Below, piece by piece: positions 1 through 8,304 of a DNA stretch of 64,000 bases. How positions within the stretch are numbered: position 1 is the stretch's first letter; each line of letters begins with the position of its first letter. This DNA comes from Paenibacillus antri. GTDB lineage: Bacteria; Bacillota; Bacilli; Paenibacillales; YIM-B00363. Under the pieces are notes generated by a model, which saw only the letters and a list, made by a program, of their open reading frames with translations, had not been told where the DNA came from and searched no databases. Position numbers and translations under genes: made by a program. The DNA lies in the NCBI RefSeq assembly GCF_005765165.1, contig NZ_VCIW01000017.1, positions 62,001-126,000 of the forward strand. Reading direction: 5' to 3'.

Positions 1-88
1 CCAATCGTTCCCAAATCCTTTTAACCTCTGAGTGCTCGACATATACTCCAAGCATTCTTTTCTGAAGGGCTTTATATGGGTTATCCAT
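1..88 (-). CDS. tnsC: TnsC-like transposition ATPase, N-terminal fragment (runs off window)
   Basis: An ATG at 86-88 opens a frame that stays open to the window edge. It starts MDNPYKAL and continues with a charged helical stretch ending in KRIWERL. GAGAGGTGAG just upstream can serve as ribosome binding site. Only 29 residues are visible, so no Walker motif can be seen. The identity rests on position: in Tn7-like elements tnsC follows tnsB, and TnsC is the AAA+ ATPase that links the target selector to the TnsA/TnsB transposase. Confidence 0.6.
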   Translation of the reverse strand, partial: MDNPYKALQKRMLGVYVEHSEVKRIWERL

Positions 89-149
89 GTCAGTTCTCAC
101 CTCTCACTTAGTATTTACGAAAATAAGTTTTGAAATACAAAAGAAAAAG

Positions 150-172
150 AGAATATGGTTCGACCATATTCT
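150..172 (-). terminator. Hairpin with U-run between tnsB and tnsC
   Basis: A 10-bp stem with a 3-nt loop (AGAATATGGT at 150-159 pairs with ACCATATTCT region at 163-172) is followed on the minus strand by a T-rich run. It lies between the tnsB stop and the tnsC start. It could terminate or attenuate transcription, lowering tnsC relative to tnsAB. Confidence 0.5.
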
Positions 173-181
173 CCAAAATAG

Positions 182-2272
182 CTATTCACGTACTTGATTA
201 AGCTTGGTATCTATTCTTTTTACTAATTGTTCAATGCTCGAAACCTGCCTTTGTATAGTTTCTGATGTAGTGGTTCCACCAGCAACTTGAAGCCTAAATC
301 CTTGCCTCAATGCAGCGCGCCTTGCTTTAGTATTCGTACTTACCATTTGGTTATATTTTTCCTTAATTAAAAGCTTTCCTTGCCTAATTAATTCGGAACC
401 TGGTATTTGTTGCTTCGTAAGTTTCCCTTTTTCAATAAGTATTTTCCGAGTGGCCTGGTACTCTTTCCTGCTCATTCCCCGAATTTCATCGGCCGGTGGA
501 CTAATTGACGGAACCTCAACGTATATTTTTGATCTTGGGTCTAACAAGTATATTAGCGATATATCATCAACATTGTATTTTACCTTGCAGTTGTTTTTTT
601 GTTTTCTGCTTATAAACCCGCTAGTTTCCTGCGAAGCATATTTGACGTTTTCTAATCGTATGCCATCGCTGCGGTACGATTTCAATTCAGAGGGCAACAG
701 TTGAATCCGATAATATGCTTCGTCTTCTTCAGGAATTGCCGGAAGGTTCCCCATGACGTCAAGTGCAGTATACAACCTTGCAGCGGGAGTATTACATTCC
801 AACGGTAGACCGGAATGCTCACTATGATGATAAACATCGGTGATGTAATGAATCAGCAATTCCCTTAAATTGTCTAACGTTAAAATAGCCTCAAGCTTGG
901 CTTCCTGACGTATTTCCTTGTCCGAGGTACTCTTGTCACGATAACCCAATAATTTTTGAAGAAAAGCCACGTTTATCGTACCGAAATATCGTTCGATGTT
1001 GCCGCCATATCTAGGAGTTGCGATAGGCCGATACCTTACCTCAGCTTCGAGTACATCTTCAATCATACTTTTTACATATGTACTCTGAAAATCTGGACCG
1101 TTGTCCATGAGTATGACTGAGGGTTTACCGTGCATTTCCCAGTCATTATGTGTCCCGTAACTCTCTTTCGTTTTTTTGAAAAACAGACCATGTAATAACG
1201 TTCTCATTACTTTGTGACCGGATGGATCCTCAAAAGATAAATCCAGACCCCAAACCATTCGAGTATATACACAAAATGCTACAGTCAACCATGGTTCTCC
1301 AAGTTCTGCTCCTGTTTCTGGATCAATTAATGTGATTGGAAGTTTGACGTGATCGATCTCAATTAAATGCAACGGGGCTTTTGCAAACTGAGATGCCGCT
1401 TTTTCCTGTACAAGTTGTGGATCTACGACATCGCCCTTATGGACGCGCTCCATTACATACTTATCTATTCTGCTCACGATCTTATATACAGTATCGTAGG
1501 ACAGAGGAGGTAAGTCGGCTTGTGTACAAGCAATCTCAAGATCCTCATGGAGGATATTTACTTTGCGCCGCTTCTTTATAATAAATTTCTCTAACGCAAC
1601 TTTAAGAATTGGAGCATATTTTTCCGGTTGCTTTAACCGAATATAAATTGTGTCCAATACCATATCTTTTTTCTTTGGATGGGTAAGTTCGATTGCATAT
1701 TCGTCATTTCGATTATGGGCTTTTAAATGGGCCTTCGACACTAACGCCTCAATACCGTGGTTCGACCGTTCCGATTCAGCCTTCTTATAATCGGCTAAAT
1801 ATCGCTGAATTTGTCTTTCAGATTTTCCGAATTTATGTGCGATGCGCTCAAGAAGATCCTTTCTCTTTAGCGAGTATAAGTCCTCGCCTGGGGCGAAGTA
1901 GTATTCAAACTTCTCATTGAAGGTTTGGGCACTATACATATTGCCAGATTTCGCTTCATCATATATTAAGATCGGCAGTATCGCCGCCTTTTTTTGAAAC
2001 GCCTGTCCCCTCCTTTCATCGGATAAGCTATCCAATAGTGCACTTGTTAAAACATCTTCCTTTGCTTCTTTCCGCTTAAAGTGGAGATAGCTCTTGTCAT
2101 CAATTTTGAATGTTTTATCTGTAATGACAGATAAATAGTTAACCTTAACGAGTTTCCTTTCGCCTTCCTCTCGATAAATGAGAACATTAGGTGGCTCTAT
2201 TGCATGTACATGGAACTTTGCGCCCTGCCATTCAAATTCATCGTCAATTTGTAAACGGATAGTTCTCATCAT
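182..2272 (-). CDS. tnsB: TnsB-type DDE transposase
   Basis: 696 aa, the usual length for TnsB. This is the DDE transposase that binds the transposon ends and joins the 3' strands to target DNA. A helix-turn-helix-like region lies at about residues 135-165. The integrase catalytic core runs from about 300 to 435 with the triad visible: D307 in IEIDHVK, D390 in ILMDNGPDF and E427 in GGNIERYF. A Mu-transposase-like C-terminal part follows, with a basic tail. The start codon abuts the tnsA stop at 2273 with no gap, so the two are translationally coupled. Two ATGs open the frame (2272 and 2269). All catalytic residues are intact, so the protein may be active. Confidence 0.93.
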   Translation of the reverse strand: MMRTIRLQIDDEFEWQGAKFHVHAIEPPNVLIYREEGERKLVKVNYLSVITDKTFKIDDKSYLHFKRKEAKEDVLTSALLDSLSDERRGQAFQKKAAILPILIYDEAKSGNMYSAQTFNEKFEYYFAPGEDLYSLKRKDLLERIAHKFGKSERQIQRYLADYKKAESERSNHGIEALVSKAHLKAHNRNDEYAIELTHPKKKDMVLDTIYIRLKQPEKYAPILKVALEKFIIKKRRKVNILHEDLEIACTQADLPPLSYDTVYKIVSRIDKYVMERVHKGDVVDPQLVQEKAASQFAKAPLHLIEIDHVKLPITLIDPETGAELGEPWLTVAFCVYTRMVWGLDLSFEDPSGHKVMRTLLHGLFFKKTKESYGTHNDWEMHGKPSVILMDNGPDFQSTYVKSMIEDVLEAEVRYRPIATPRYGGNIERYFGTINVAFLQKLLGYRDKSTSDKEIRQEAKLEAILTLDNLRELLIHYITDVYHHSEHSGLPLECNTPAARLYTALDVMGNLPAIPEEDEAYYRIQLLPSELKSYRSDGIRLENVKYASQETSGFISRKQKNNCKVKYNVDDISLIYLLDPRSKIYVEVPSISPPADEIRGMSRKEYQATRKILIEKGKLTKQQIPGSELIRQGKLLIKEKYNQMVSTNTKARRAALRQGFRLQVAGGTTTSETIQRQVSSIEQLVKRIDTKLNQVRE

Positions 2273-3085
2273 TCACTCTCCTATTCCCACATACGGGAGC
2301 AATTCTTGTGATAAATCACCTAATCTAACCACGCTTGATGGACCAATCGGTGCGAGTATATTTGTGCTGAGTTCCCCAAGGAATATTAAATGGTATATTG
2401 CAGGAAGGATGTTTCTGAAGTCTGTTTTAGCGCTAAAACTTCTTGCAAGATAGTCTACTGTTGGATTTTCATAATACGCCATTTTCTTCAGGATCTCTGG
2501 TATCCAAAGTGGATAATCAACTCTTGGATTTTTAAAGTGCATAATAATTTGAAGATTGTCCTTAACAACTTTAGGGAGAGTCTTCGGTCGTTCGACCGAA
2601 TATTTCCAGCCCCTTTCGTTGCAATAGTCTAAGCAAGCTCTGTAAAGATGCGGTTGCTGTTCAATAATCTCGTCCCCACCTTTAATCTGGAATAGATGTG
2701 GAACTGACCCTCTCCTAAACACAAGAGTATCCGGTACATGTTCTTTCTTCTCTAGCACAAACTGTCGATTCACCTTTTGATGGTGAACTATCACCGGTTG
2801 TGGGTAATATCTGACTGTCAATGGGTCAATCTCAAGAAAATAATAAAACAAACCTTCCCCCCACAAAGATTCGTAAGAGATATGTCTACTCATCTTCCTG
2901 CTTGGGATTGAGCCAATAACGTGATTGAACTCCCTACTCCCCTTGTTATGTACTTTCCGTTTGGGAGCATAGAGCTGATCCTCATGATCCCACGATATTT
3001 TATTTCTCCAATCCACCAACACGCCCCCTTTAAAATGACAATTGATGATATTGCCACCCCCTATTACATTCCTCATTATTTCCAA
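2273..3085 (-). CDS. tnsA: TnsA-type endonuclease
   Basis: 270 aa, matching the TnsA family, the restriction-enzyme-like nuclease that cuts the 5' ends of the transposon so that it moves by cut-and-paste. The expected catalytic set is visible: E77 in WGEGLF, D119 in VPDTLVF, and Q133-x-K135 in LFQIKGGDE. The C-terminal part ends in the winged-helix-like stretch LGELSTNILAPIGP typical of the family, which contacts TnsC. It is the first gene inside the element and is coupled to tnsB. Having TnsA means the element is of the TnsAB type, not a TnsB-only type such as V-K CAST. Confidence 0.92.
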   Translation of the reverse strand: MEIMRNVIGGGNIINCHFKGGVLVDWRNKISWDHEDQLYAPKRKVHNKGSREFNHVIGSIPSRKMSRHISYESLWGEGLFYYFLEIDPLTVRYYPQPVIVHHQKVNRQFVLEKKEHVPDTLVFRRGSVPHLFQIKGGDEIIEQQPHLYRACLDYCNERGWKYSVERPKTLPKVVKDNLQIIMHFKNPRVDYPLWIPEILKKMAYYENPTVDYLARSFSAKTDFRNILPAIYHLIFLGELSTNILAPIGPSSVVRLGDLSQELLPYVGIGE

Positions 3086-3137
3086 GTTTTGAATAGGCTA
3101 AAATTGGCACGGGAAAAATGTAAAAGAACAGAAAAAG

Positions 3138-3160
3138 GCCCGAATCATAAGGATTCGGGC
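3138..3160 (-). terminator. Inward-facing terminator near the transposon end
   Basis: A perfect 9-bp stem (GCCCGAATC at 3138-3146 with GATTCGGGC at 3152-3160) and 5-nt loop is followed on the minus strand by CCTTTTTCTG. It lies between the end repeats and tnsA and faces transcription coming from the disrupted host operon. It probably insulates tnsABC from host read-through. Confidence 0.75.
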
Positions 3161-3162
3161 GA

Positions 3163-3232
3163 TGACACAGATATTCAATTATGGTGACAAATCATTTTCC
3201 GATCGGTGACATTTCAAGTTACAGATGACACA
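3163..3232. repeat. Transposon end with four TGACA repeats (candidate TnsB sites)
   Basis: TGACA occurs at 3163-3167, 3185-3189, 3207-3211 and 3226-3230, each preceded by GA or GG. The 22-bp spacing is close to two helical turns, as expected for adjacent TnsB protomers. The outermost copy forms the tip of the element. Right after it the sequence becomes GC-rich and codes for the interrupted lyase. Confidence 0.7.
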
Positions 3233-5129
3233 TCGCTTTCGTCAGATCCGCTTTGTACGCGGCCGACGCGTCGCCGGTGACGGCGTCGAAGTCGGGATGC
3301 GTCGCGAAGCCGAGAACGGCGCCGTCGGCGTCGATATTTTCGATCGGCTGGCCTCTGCGTCCGTCGAACGTAATCGCGTTCGCCGAGAACGTCTGCTTCG
3401 TGAAGCCGCGATGATGCGGGCTGTCATAGAAGTCGTAGTATCCGCTCTTGACCGCGAGCGGTTCGCCGAACGCATGAATAATGAAGGAGTTCTGTTCGGC
3501 TTGCACGTGGCTGTAGCTGCCGTACGGACTGGAGCGGAAGTACAACGACGTCCGATCCGGATCGTACAACTCGGAATGCATCGCGACGTAGCCCGTCGTC
3601 TCGAACCACTTGCCCTTCGGCAAATCCATCGGCGGACGCGAACCGAGGTCGGCATCGCCATAGAAATATTCCTGAAGCCCGGTCGTCGGAACGCCGATCG
3701 CTTCGGCTTGCCATTTCAGCCTAACGTCCTGATACATCTGCGCGAGGCGGTTAAGCATCGTAACGCTCGGCGCGCCTGGCGTGTAATGGGCATCGTTCCC
3801 GAAGACGCCGGTCGGGCTGCCGTGCGGGAACATGTACAACGGGTACAATCCTTCGTTTCTGGAAAACGCTTTGTCGTACAAGTTGATGACGCCCGCGCTA
3901 AGCAAGATATCCATCAACTCTTTATTGGAAGAGGATGACCATTGCCAATAGCCGGTCCCTTGCGACCAGGAGCCGTCTTCCCCGCCCCACGGCGGCAGGA
4001 TGTTGATATAGGCCGGGACCGTTCGGGCGAACCAATCGTCCGCTTCCGGAAGATCGTGCATCAGCGCGACGGAAATAATGGCGATATACCCCATCGTCGT
4101 CCAGCCGTGAGAGTCGTACGGGTTTTGCGGGATGGCGTGTTGTACGAGAACCTTGTCGATCAGCGTCCCCGTCCGCGTCTGGATCATGTTCTGAACCGTC
4201 TGCCGCTCGGTCGGCGAAAGCAGCTCATAGATCCAGTCGTACACGATCGCCGAGCGGTACGCGATCGCGCGGTGCACTTGGTCCTGAATTTCGTATTTCG
4301 TCGAGCCGAAAGGATTCCACGAAGCGATCTTCAGGAGGCGGGACTTCGCGTCCGCGCCGTACGCCGCATTCCCCGTAATCAGGTAGGCGAACGCGCTGTC
4401 GACCATCAGACCGAGCGCCGCTTCCGAATAGTTGCGCAGCACCCGCTGCGCCTCTACGAACTGAGCGGAGCTCGTCGGCACCTCGTTGTTCATGTACGGG
4501 AACGTCGGCTCGTTCGGAACGTTCTTATTGAGGTTCGCGATGACCGACGCCTCGAGCGTATCGAAGATTTGCTTCGACTTGCCTTCCAGTCGCAACGCGC
4601 GGAAAGCCGCAAGGTCTTCGGCGTTCGTCCAGATGCGGGGGTGACCCGCCTCTACTTGACTGATCAGGCCCTGAAGGTCCGGAACCGGGAACGGCACGGC
4701 GTTCTCGTCGATACGGAACTCGCGGACCGTACTCCAATCCGACCAGCCGCTTGCGGTCCGATACCGCACCTGCCAGTACCAGATGCCCGTGTCGAACGTG
4801 ACCGGGAAGTTATGGTAGTTCACGTTCAACGTCACATCGAACTCCGGCGCGGCCATCGACGCGTCGCGGCCGACTTGAAGCTGATATTGACTCGCGCCGG
4901 CGATGTGCGCCCAGCTGAAATCCGGAGGATTTTGCGTCGTGACGAGCCCGTCCGTCGGACGGAACGGCATGTTCAATCCCCGGAGCTTGTCGGCCGGCCA
5001 ACCGGAGTCAGCCGCTTGCGCAGTCGGAGTTTGCGTTGCGGGACTAAAGTTTAACGAACCGAACAGTACGAAAAATAGCAACGACCAAATCGCTTGCCTT
5101 TTCAACCTTACGTGTTTCGTCAACTTCAC
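3219..5129 (-). pseudogene. DUF4962/heparinase II-III-like polysaccharide lyase, cut off by the transposon
   Basis: The open frame is 636 codons. It starts at a GTG behind AGAGAGGATGAA and has a clear signal peptide (basic [11 protein letters not shown], a hydrophobic run, then AQA before ADSGWP). Next come a fibronectin-like substrate-facing domain (about 60-150), an alpha/alpha-toroid (about 160-480) and the start of the heparinase II/III beta-domain ([24 protein letters not shown]). The frame breaks at TKA, where relatives continue into the rest of the beta-domain. The last residues, MCHL and stop, are coded by the transposon end. The secreted lyase is thus truncated and probably inactive. 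It is the last visible gene of a polysaccharide-uptake operon. Confidence 0.85.
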
Positions 5130-5139
5130 TTCATCCTCT

Positions 5140-6414
5140 CTAAGATGAAAATACGCCTTCCACCGCTTCCTTCATGTAGTCCCGGATCAGAATCGATTGA
5201 TGCGCAAGCCTGGATCGCTCCGCGGCGAATGCCATGACATGGCTTTGCACGGAGACGGCGGCCGACGACACGCTCTCGCTCTTCCCGCCGCTTCGCACGA
5301 GCTCCGAGAAATCCTTCATGATCCCGCGATCCCCGCCGCCATGGCCGTGCGCGGCCATCGGAAGCTGAATCGTCTCGACCCGTCCGGTCTTGAAATCCGA
5401 AATTTCGATAACGCCCTTGCCCATATGCGCGCGAATCTGCCCCTTGGTTCCCATCAGCTTGACGGTGCGACCGCCGTCGGTCGTGAACGCCGTCATCGTG
5501 AACGTCGCCGTAATGCGGTTCTCGAACTCCATCGCGACGACCTGGTGATCCACGACGTCGTTGTCGCAATGATAGACGCATCGGCCGTAAGGTCCGGTGC
5601 GAAGCGCTTCCATGATGCCTTCGACGGAGGGATCGTTCGTGAGCGCGAGCCCGAGCCCCTTCGCGTCCTCGACGCCGAAATAAATGTCGGGCGCATAGTA
5701 CGCGCACTCGTCGCGCGCGGGGCAGCCGTCCAAGCAGCGCAGCGGCGCGCCTTCGGGGGCGTTCTCCTTCGTGAAGTGCCGCAGTCCCCCGTACGATGTG
5801 AGCTTGGCGCAATCCGCGCCGGCGAGCCAGACGAGGATGTCCATGTCGTGGCAGCTCTTGGCCATGATCATCGGGTTGGATTCCCCGGCCTTGCTCCAGT
5901 TGCCTCGAACGAAGCTATGCGCTTGATGCCAGTAGCCGACGTTCTCGATCATGTCGATCGTGACGAGGTCGCCGATGCGCCCCTCCTCGATCACTCGCTT
6001 AAGCGTGGAGAAGAACGGCGTATACCGTAAGACGTGACACACGCTGAAAACTCGATCAACCCGTTTCGCCGCCTCGGCAAGCGAGACGCACTCGCGAAGA
6101 TCGTTCGACATCGGCTTCTCGAGCAGCACGTGGTACCCTTGCTCCAACGCGCGAATCGCAGGCTCGTAATGCATCCGGTCCTGCGTGCAGATGAGGACGG
6201 CGTCCGCCATCCGAGGCTGGGAGAGCAACGTCTCCCAGTCGTCGAAACGGCGCTCTTCCGAGATGCCGTGCATCTCCGCGAACGTCCGTCTTCTCGCCTC
6301 GTCCGGCTCGGCGACCGCGACGATGTTTAATTCATTCGGAAAATCCAGGGCATATTGCGCGTAGGCTCTGCCCCTGCCGCCCGCCCCGAGGACGATCGCC
6401 GTGACTTGTTTCAT
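5140..6414 (-). CDS. Gfo/Idh/MocA family oxidoreductase
   Basis: 424 aa. The N-terminal Rossmann fold shows the dinucleotide motif [12 protein letters not shown] (residues 9-20) and the family's EKP motif in LLEKPMSN (about residues 98-106). The C-terminal alpha/beta domain carries a cysteine cluster ([14 protein letters not shown]), as seen in a subgroup acting on modified sugars. Such enzymes oxidise or reduce sugars and inositols with NAD(P). AAAGGAG precedes the ATG. The gene lies 10 bp from the interrupted lyase and downstream of the permeases, so it probably processes a sugar or uronate released from the imported oligosaccharide. The substrate is not known. Confidence 0.88.
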   Translation of the reverse strand: MKQVTAIVLGAGGRGRAYAQYALDFPNELNIVAVAEPDEARRRTFAEMHGISEERRFDDWETLLSQPRMADAVLICTQDRMHYEPAIRALEQGYHVLLEKPMSNDLRECVSLAEAAKRVDRVFSVCHVLRYTPFFSTLKRVIEEGRIGDLVTIDMIENVGYWHQAHSFVRGNWSKAGESNPMIMAKSCHDMDILVWLAGADCAKLTSYGGLRHFTKENAPEGAPLRCLDGCPARDECAYYAPDIYFGVEDAKGLGLALTNDPSVEGIMEALRTGPYGRCVYHCDNDVVDHQVVAMEFENRITATFTMTAFTTDGGRTVKLMGTKGQIRAHMGKGVIEISDFKTGRVETIQLPMAAHGHGGGDRGIMKDFSELVRSGGKSESVSSAAVSVQSHVMAFAAERSRLAHQSILIRDYMKEAVEGVFSS

Positions 6415-6455
6415 GTTGTACTCTCCTTTGTAAGCGCCTGGCCGAAGACTCCGGA

Positions 6456-7322
6456 TTACCCTTTCACGGAGCCGATCAGCGCGCCTTGCTCGAAATGCTT
6501 CTGGATGAACGGGTAAATGATCAGGAGCGGCAAGCAGCCGAACAGAATGACCGCATACTTGAGCGAATCCAAGACGACCTTCTTCCCGCCTACGCCCGTC
6601 GCCTCGAGCACATCCCCCGCCTGGCCGACGACGACCAAATTACGGATGACGAGCTGTAACGGGAACATCGTGCTGTCCCGTAGCAATATGAGCGCGCTGG
6701 TGAAGTCGTTCCAAATGGCCACGGTGTAGAACAGCCCGATCGTCAACAACACCGGTTTGGAAAGCGGAATGACGATACGCGTCAGAATCGTCAAATCCGA
6801 AAGCCCATCGACGCGGCCCGACTCCTCGATCTCCTTCGGCAAGTTCTGGAAGAACGTCCGCATGATGATGAGCCACACCGTATTGATCGCGTTCGGCAAC
6901 ACCACGGCCCAGATCGTGTCGAGCAGCCCGTACGACCTCGCGACGAGGAAGAACGGAATCATGCCGCCGTTGAAAATCATCGTGAAGACGATCATGAGCA
7001 TGATCGGGGCGCGGAATACCAGATTTTTCCTCGACAGCGAATAGGCGGCCGAAATCGTAAGCGACATCGAAATCGTGAGAGCGAGCACGGCGTAAATCAG
7101 CGTATTCCGATAGCCGACCCACAACCGAGGATCCTGAAGCACCGCGTTGAGAGCGTCTAATTGAAAGCCTTTCGGGAAGAAGGTGATCTCGTTCCGAACG
7201 ACATATTCCGGCGCGCTCACCGCGACCGAAGCCATGTGAAAGAACGGAAACAGACAAGCGATCGCCACGAAAGCGAGCAGCAGGAAGTTGACGACATCGA
7301 ATATTCCGATCTTTTTTACCAT
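6456..7322 (-). CDS. Carbohydrate ABC transporter permease (YtcP/LplC type)
   Basis: 288 aa with six hydrophobic segments, belonging to the MalG-like inner-membrane permeases. The EAA loop that docks the ATPase is visible at about residues 170-195 (EIEESGRVDGLSDLTIL). The C-terminus ends in EQGALIGSVKG, typical of this subfamily. The start overlaps the end of the upstream permease by 7 bp, with GGGGGACACGAGTTT before the ATG. With its partner it forms the channel of an oligosaccharide importer. No ATPase gene is present, so a shared MsmX-like ATPase encoded elsewhere is expected. Confidence 0.92.
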   Translation of the reverse strand: MVKKIGIFDVVNFLLLAFVAIACLFPFFHMASVAVSAPEYVVRNEITFFPKGFQLDALNAVLQDPRLWVGYRNTLIYAVLALTISMSLTISAAYSLSRKNLVFRAPIMLMIVFTMIFNGGMIPFFLVARSYGLLDTIWAVVLPNAINTVWLIIMRTFFQNLPKEIEESGRVDGLSDLTILTRIVIPLSKPVLLTIGLFYTVAIWNDFTSALILLRDSTMFPLQLVIRNLVVVGQAGDVLEATGVGGKKVVLDSLKYAVILFGCLPLLIIYPFIQKHFEQGALIGSVKG

Positions 7323-8227
7323 AAACTCGTGTCCCCCAATCTCCTGCAGATTCGGTTCGTGGTATACACCAACAAGAGGGAGAAGACCGCCATCGAAATG
7401 TCGACCGCGGAGGCTTGACTGAAGCTGCCGCCCAAGATGCCGAGCCGGTATACATAGGTTGAGACGATATCAGCCGTATCCATGTTCGCCGGGTTGCCGA
7501 GCAGGAACGCCTTCACGAAGTCGATCTCGAGAACGCTGCCGATCGACATAATAAACATGATGACGATGGCTGGCATGATCCCTGGCAGCGTCACGTGAAT
7601 CGTCTGTTTCCAGCGACCCGCGCCGTCCATCCTCGCAGCCTCATACAGCTGCGGATCGATGGCCGCCATCGCGGCAAGGAAAATAATCGTCCCGTACCCC
7701 GCCCCGACCCAAATATCGGAGGCGATAAAGATCGTGCGGAACCATTCGGCTTTCTGCAAGAAGTAGATCGGTTCGTACCCGAAGGATATGAGAGCTTTGT
7801 TCACAAATCCCGTGCTCGGCGACAGCAACATGATCAGAAGGCTGGACACGACGACCGTAGACAAGAAGTACGGCAAATAACTGACGCTCTGAACGAATCT
7901 CCGATATTTCTTCCAGCGCATCTCGTGGAACAAGATCGCGAGGATGATCGGCGCCGGAAATGTAAAGATGAGCTTATACAAGCCTAAGATAAGGTTGTTC
8001 CGAACGACGTTCCAAGAGTTCGGGTTCGTGAAGAACGCCTCGAAATGCTTGAAGCCGACCCATGGACTTCCCCAAAATCCCTTGAACAGATTGAAGTCCA
8101 TGAAGGACACCGCGACCCCGAACATCGGAGCGTATCTGAACATGATGTAGTGTATTAAAGCGGGTACGAGCAACAGCAGGTACACTCGGTCTCGCTTGAC
8201 CTGGTCCAGGACGGATAAACGTCTCAT
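7316..8227 (-). CDS. Carbohydrate ABC transporter permease (LplB/YteP type)
   Basis: 303 aa with six predicted membrane spans, MalF-like. Family signatures visible are YLLLLVPALIHYIMFRYAPM near the N-terminus, WVGFKHFEAFF, and the EAA-like loop AAMAAIDPQLYEAARMDGAG at about residues 190-210. The start is preceded by GAGGAGTGGAGCC. It is paired with the next permease through a short overlap and served by the lipoprotein encoded just upstream. Confidence 0.92.
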   Translation of the reverse strand: MRRLSVLDQVKRDRVYLLLLVPALIHYIMFRYAPMFGVAVSFMDFNLFKGFWGSPWVGFKHFEAFFTNPNSWNVVRNNLILGLYKLIFTFPAPIILAILFHEMRWKKYRRFVQSVSYLPYFLSTVVVSSLLIMLLSPSTGFVNKALISFGYEPIYFLQKAEWFRTIFIASDIWVGAGYGTIIFLAAMAAIDPQLYEAARMDGAGRWKQTIHVTLPGIMPAIVIMFIMSIGSVLEIDFVKAFLLGNPANMDTADIVSTYVYRLGILGGSFSQASAVDISMAVFSLLLVYTTNRICRRLGDTSLW

Positions 8228-8252
8228 GGCTCCACTCCTCCTGAAAGCGGCG

Positions 8253-8285
8253 CAGGGCCGGACGCTCCACAGAACGCCGGCCCTG
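8253..8285 (-). other. Intercistronic stem-loop between binding protein and permeases
   Basis: A perfect 9-bp GC-rich stem (CAGGGCCGG with CCGGCCCTG) closes a 15-nt loop and lacks a T-run. It sits between the binding-protein stop and the first permease. In importer operons such hairpins often stabilise the upstream message, so that binding protein exceeds permease. That role is inferred here. Confidence 0.5.
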
Positions 8286-8304
8286 AGGCTTGCCTATTTC
8301 TAAA

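Larger units (their letters stand above)
1..3232 (-). mobile_element. Tn7-like transposon, end carrying tnsA-tnsB-tnsC (partial)
   Basis: The segment holds tnsA, tnsB and the first codons of tnsC, all on the minus strand, reading inward from an end at about 3226-3232. It is clearly more AT-rich than the host DNA that begins right after it. The end carries four TGACA motifs at 3163, 3185, 3207 and 3226, spaced 22, 22 and 19 bp, which fits a TnsB-bound transposon end. On the minus strand the tip reads TGTCA or TGTGTCA, close to the TGT tip of Tn7-family elements. The far end, the cargo and the target-selection genes lie outside the window. The exact last base and the target duplication cannot be fixed without the other end. 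Confidence 0.8.

Noticed and set aside
3225-5054. Long plus-strand frames of 237 and 370 codons
   Set aside because: They are arginine-rich shadows of the minus-strand lyase gene, lack ribosome binding sites and show no motifs.
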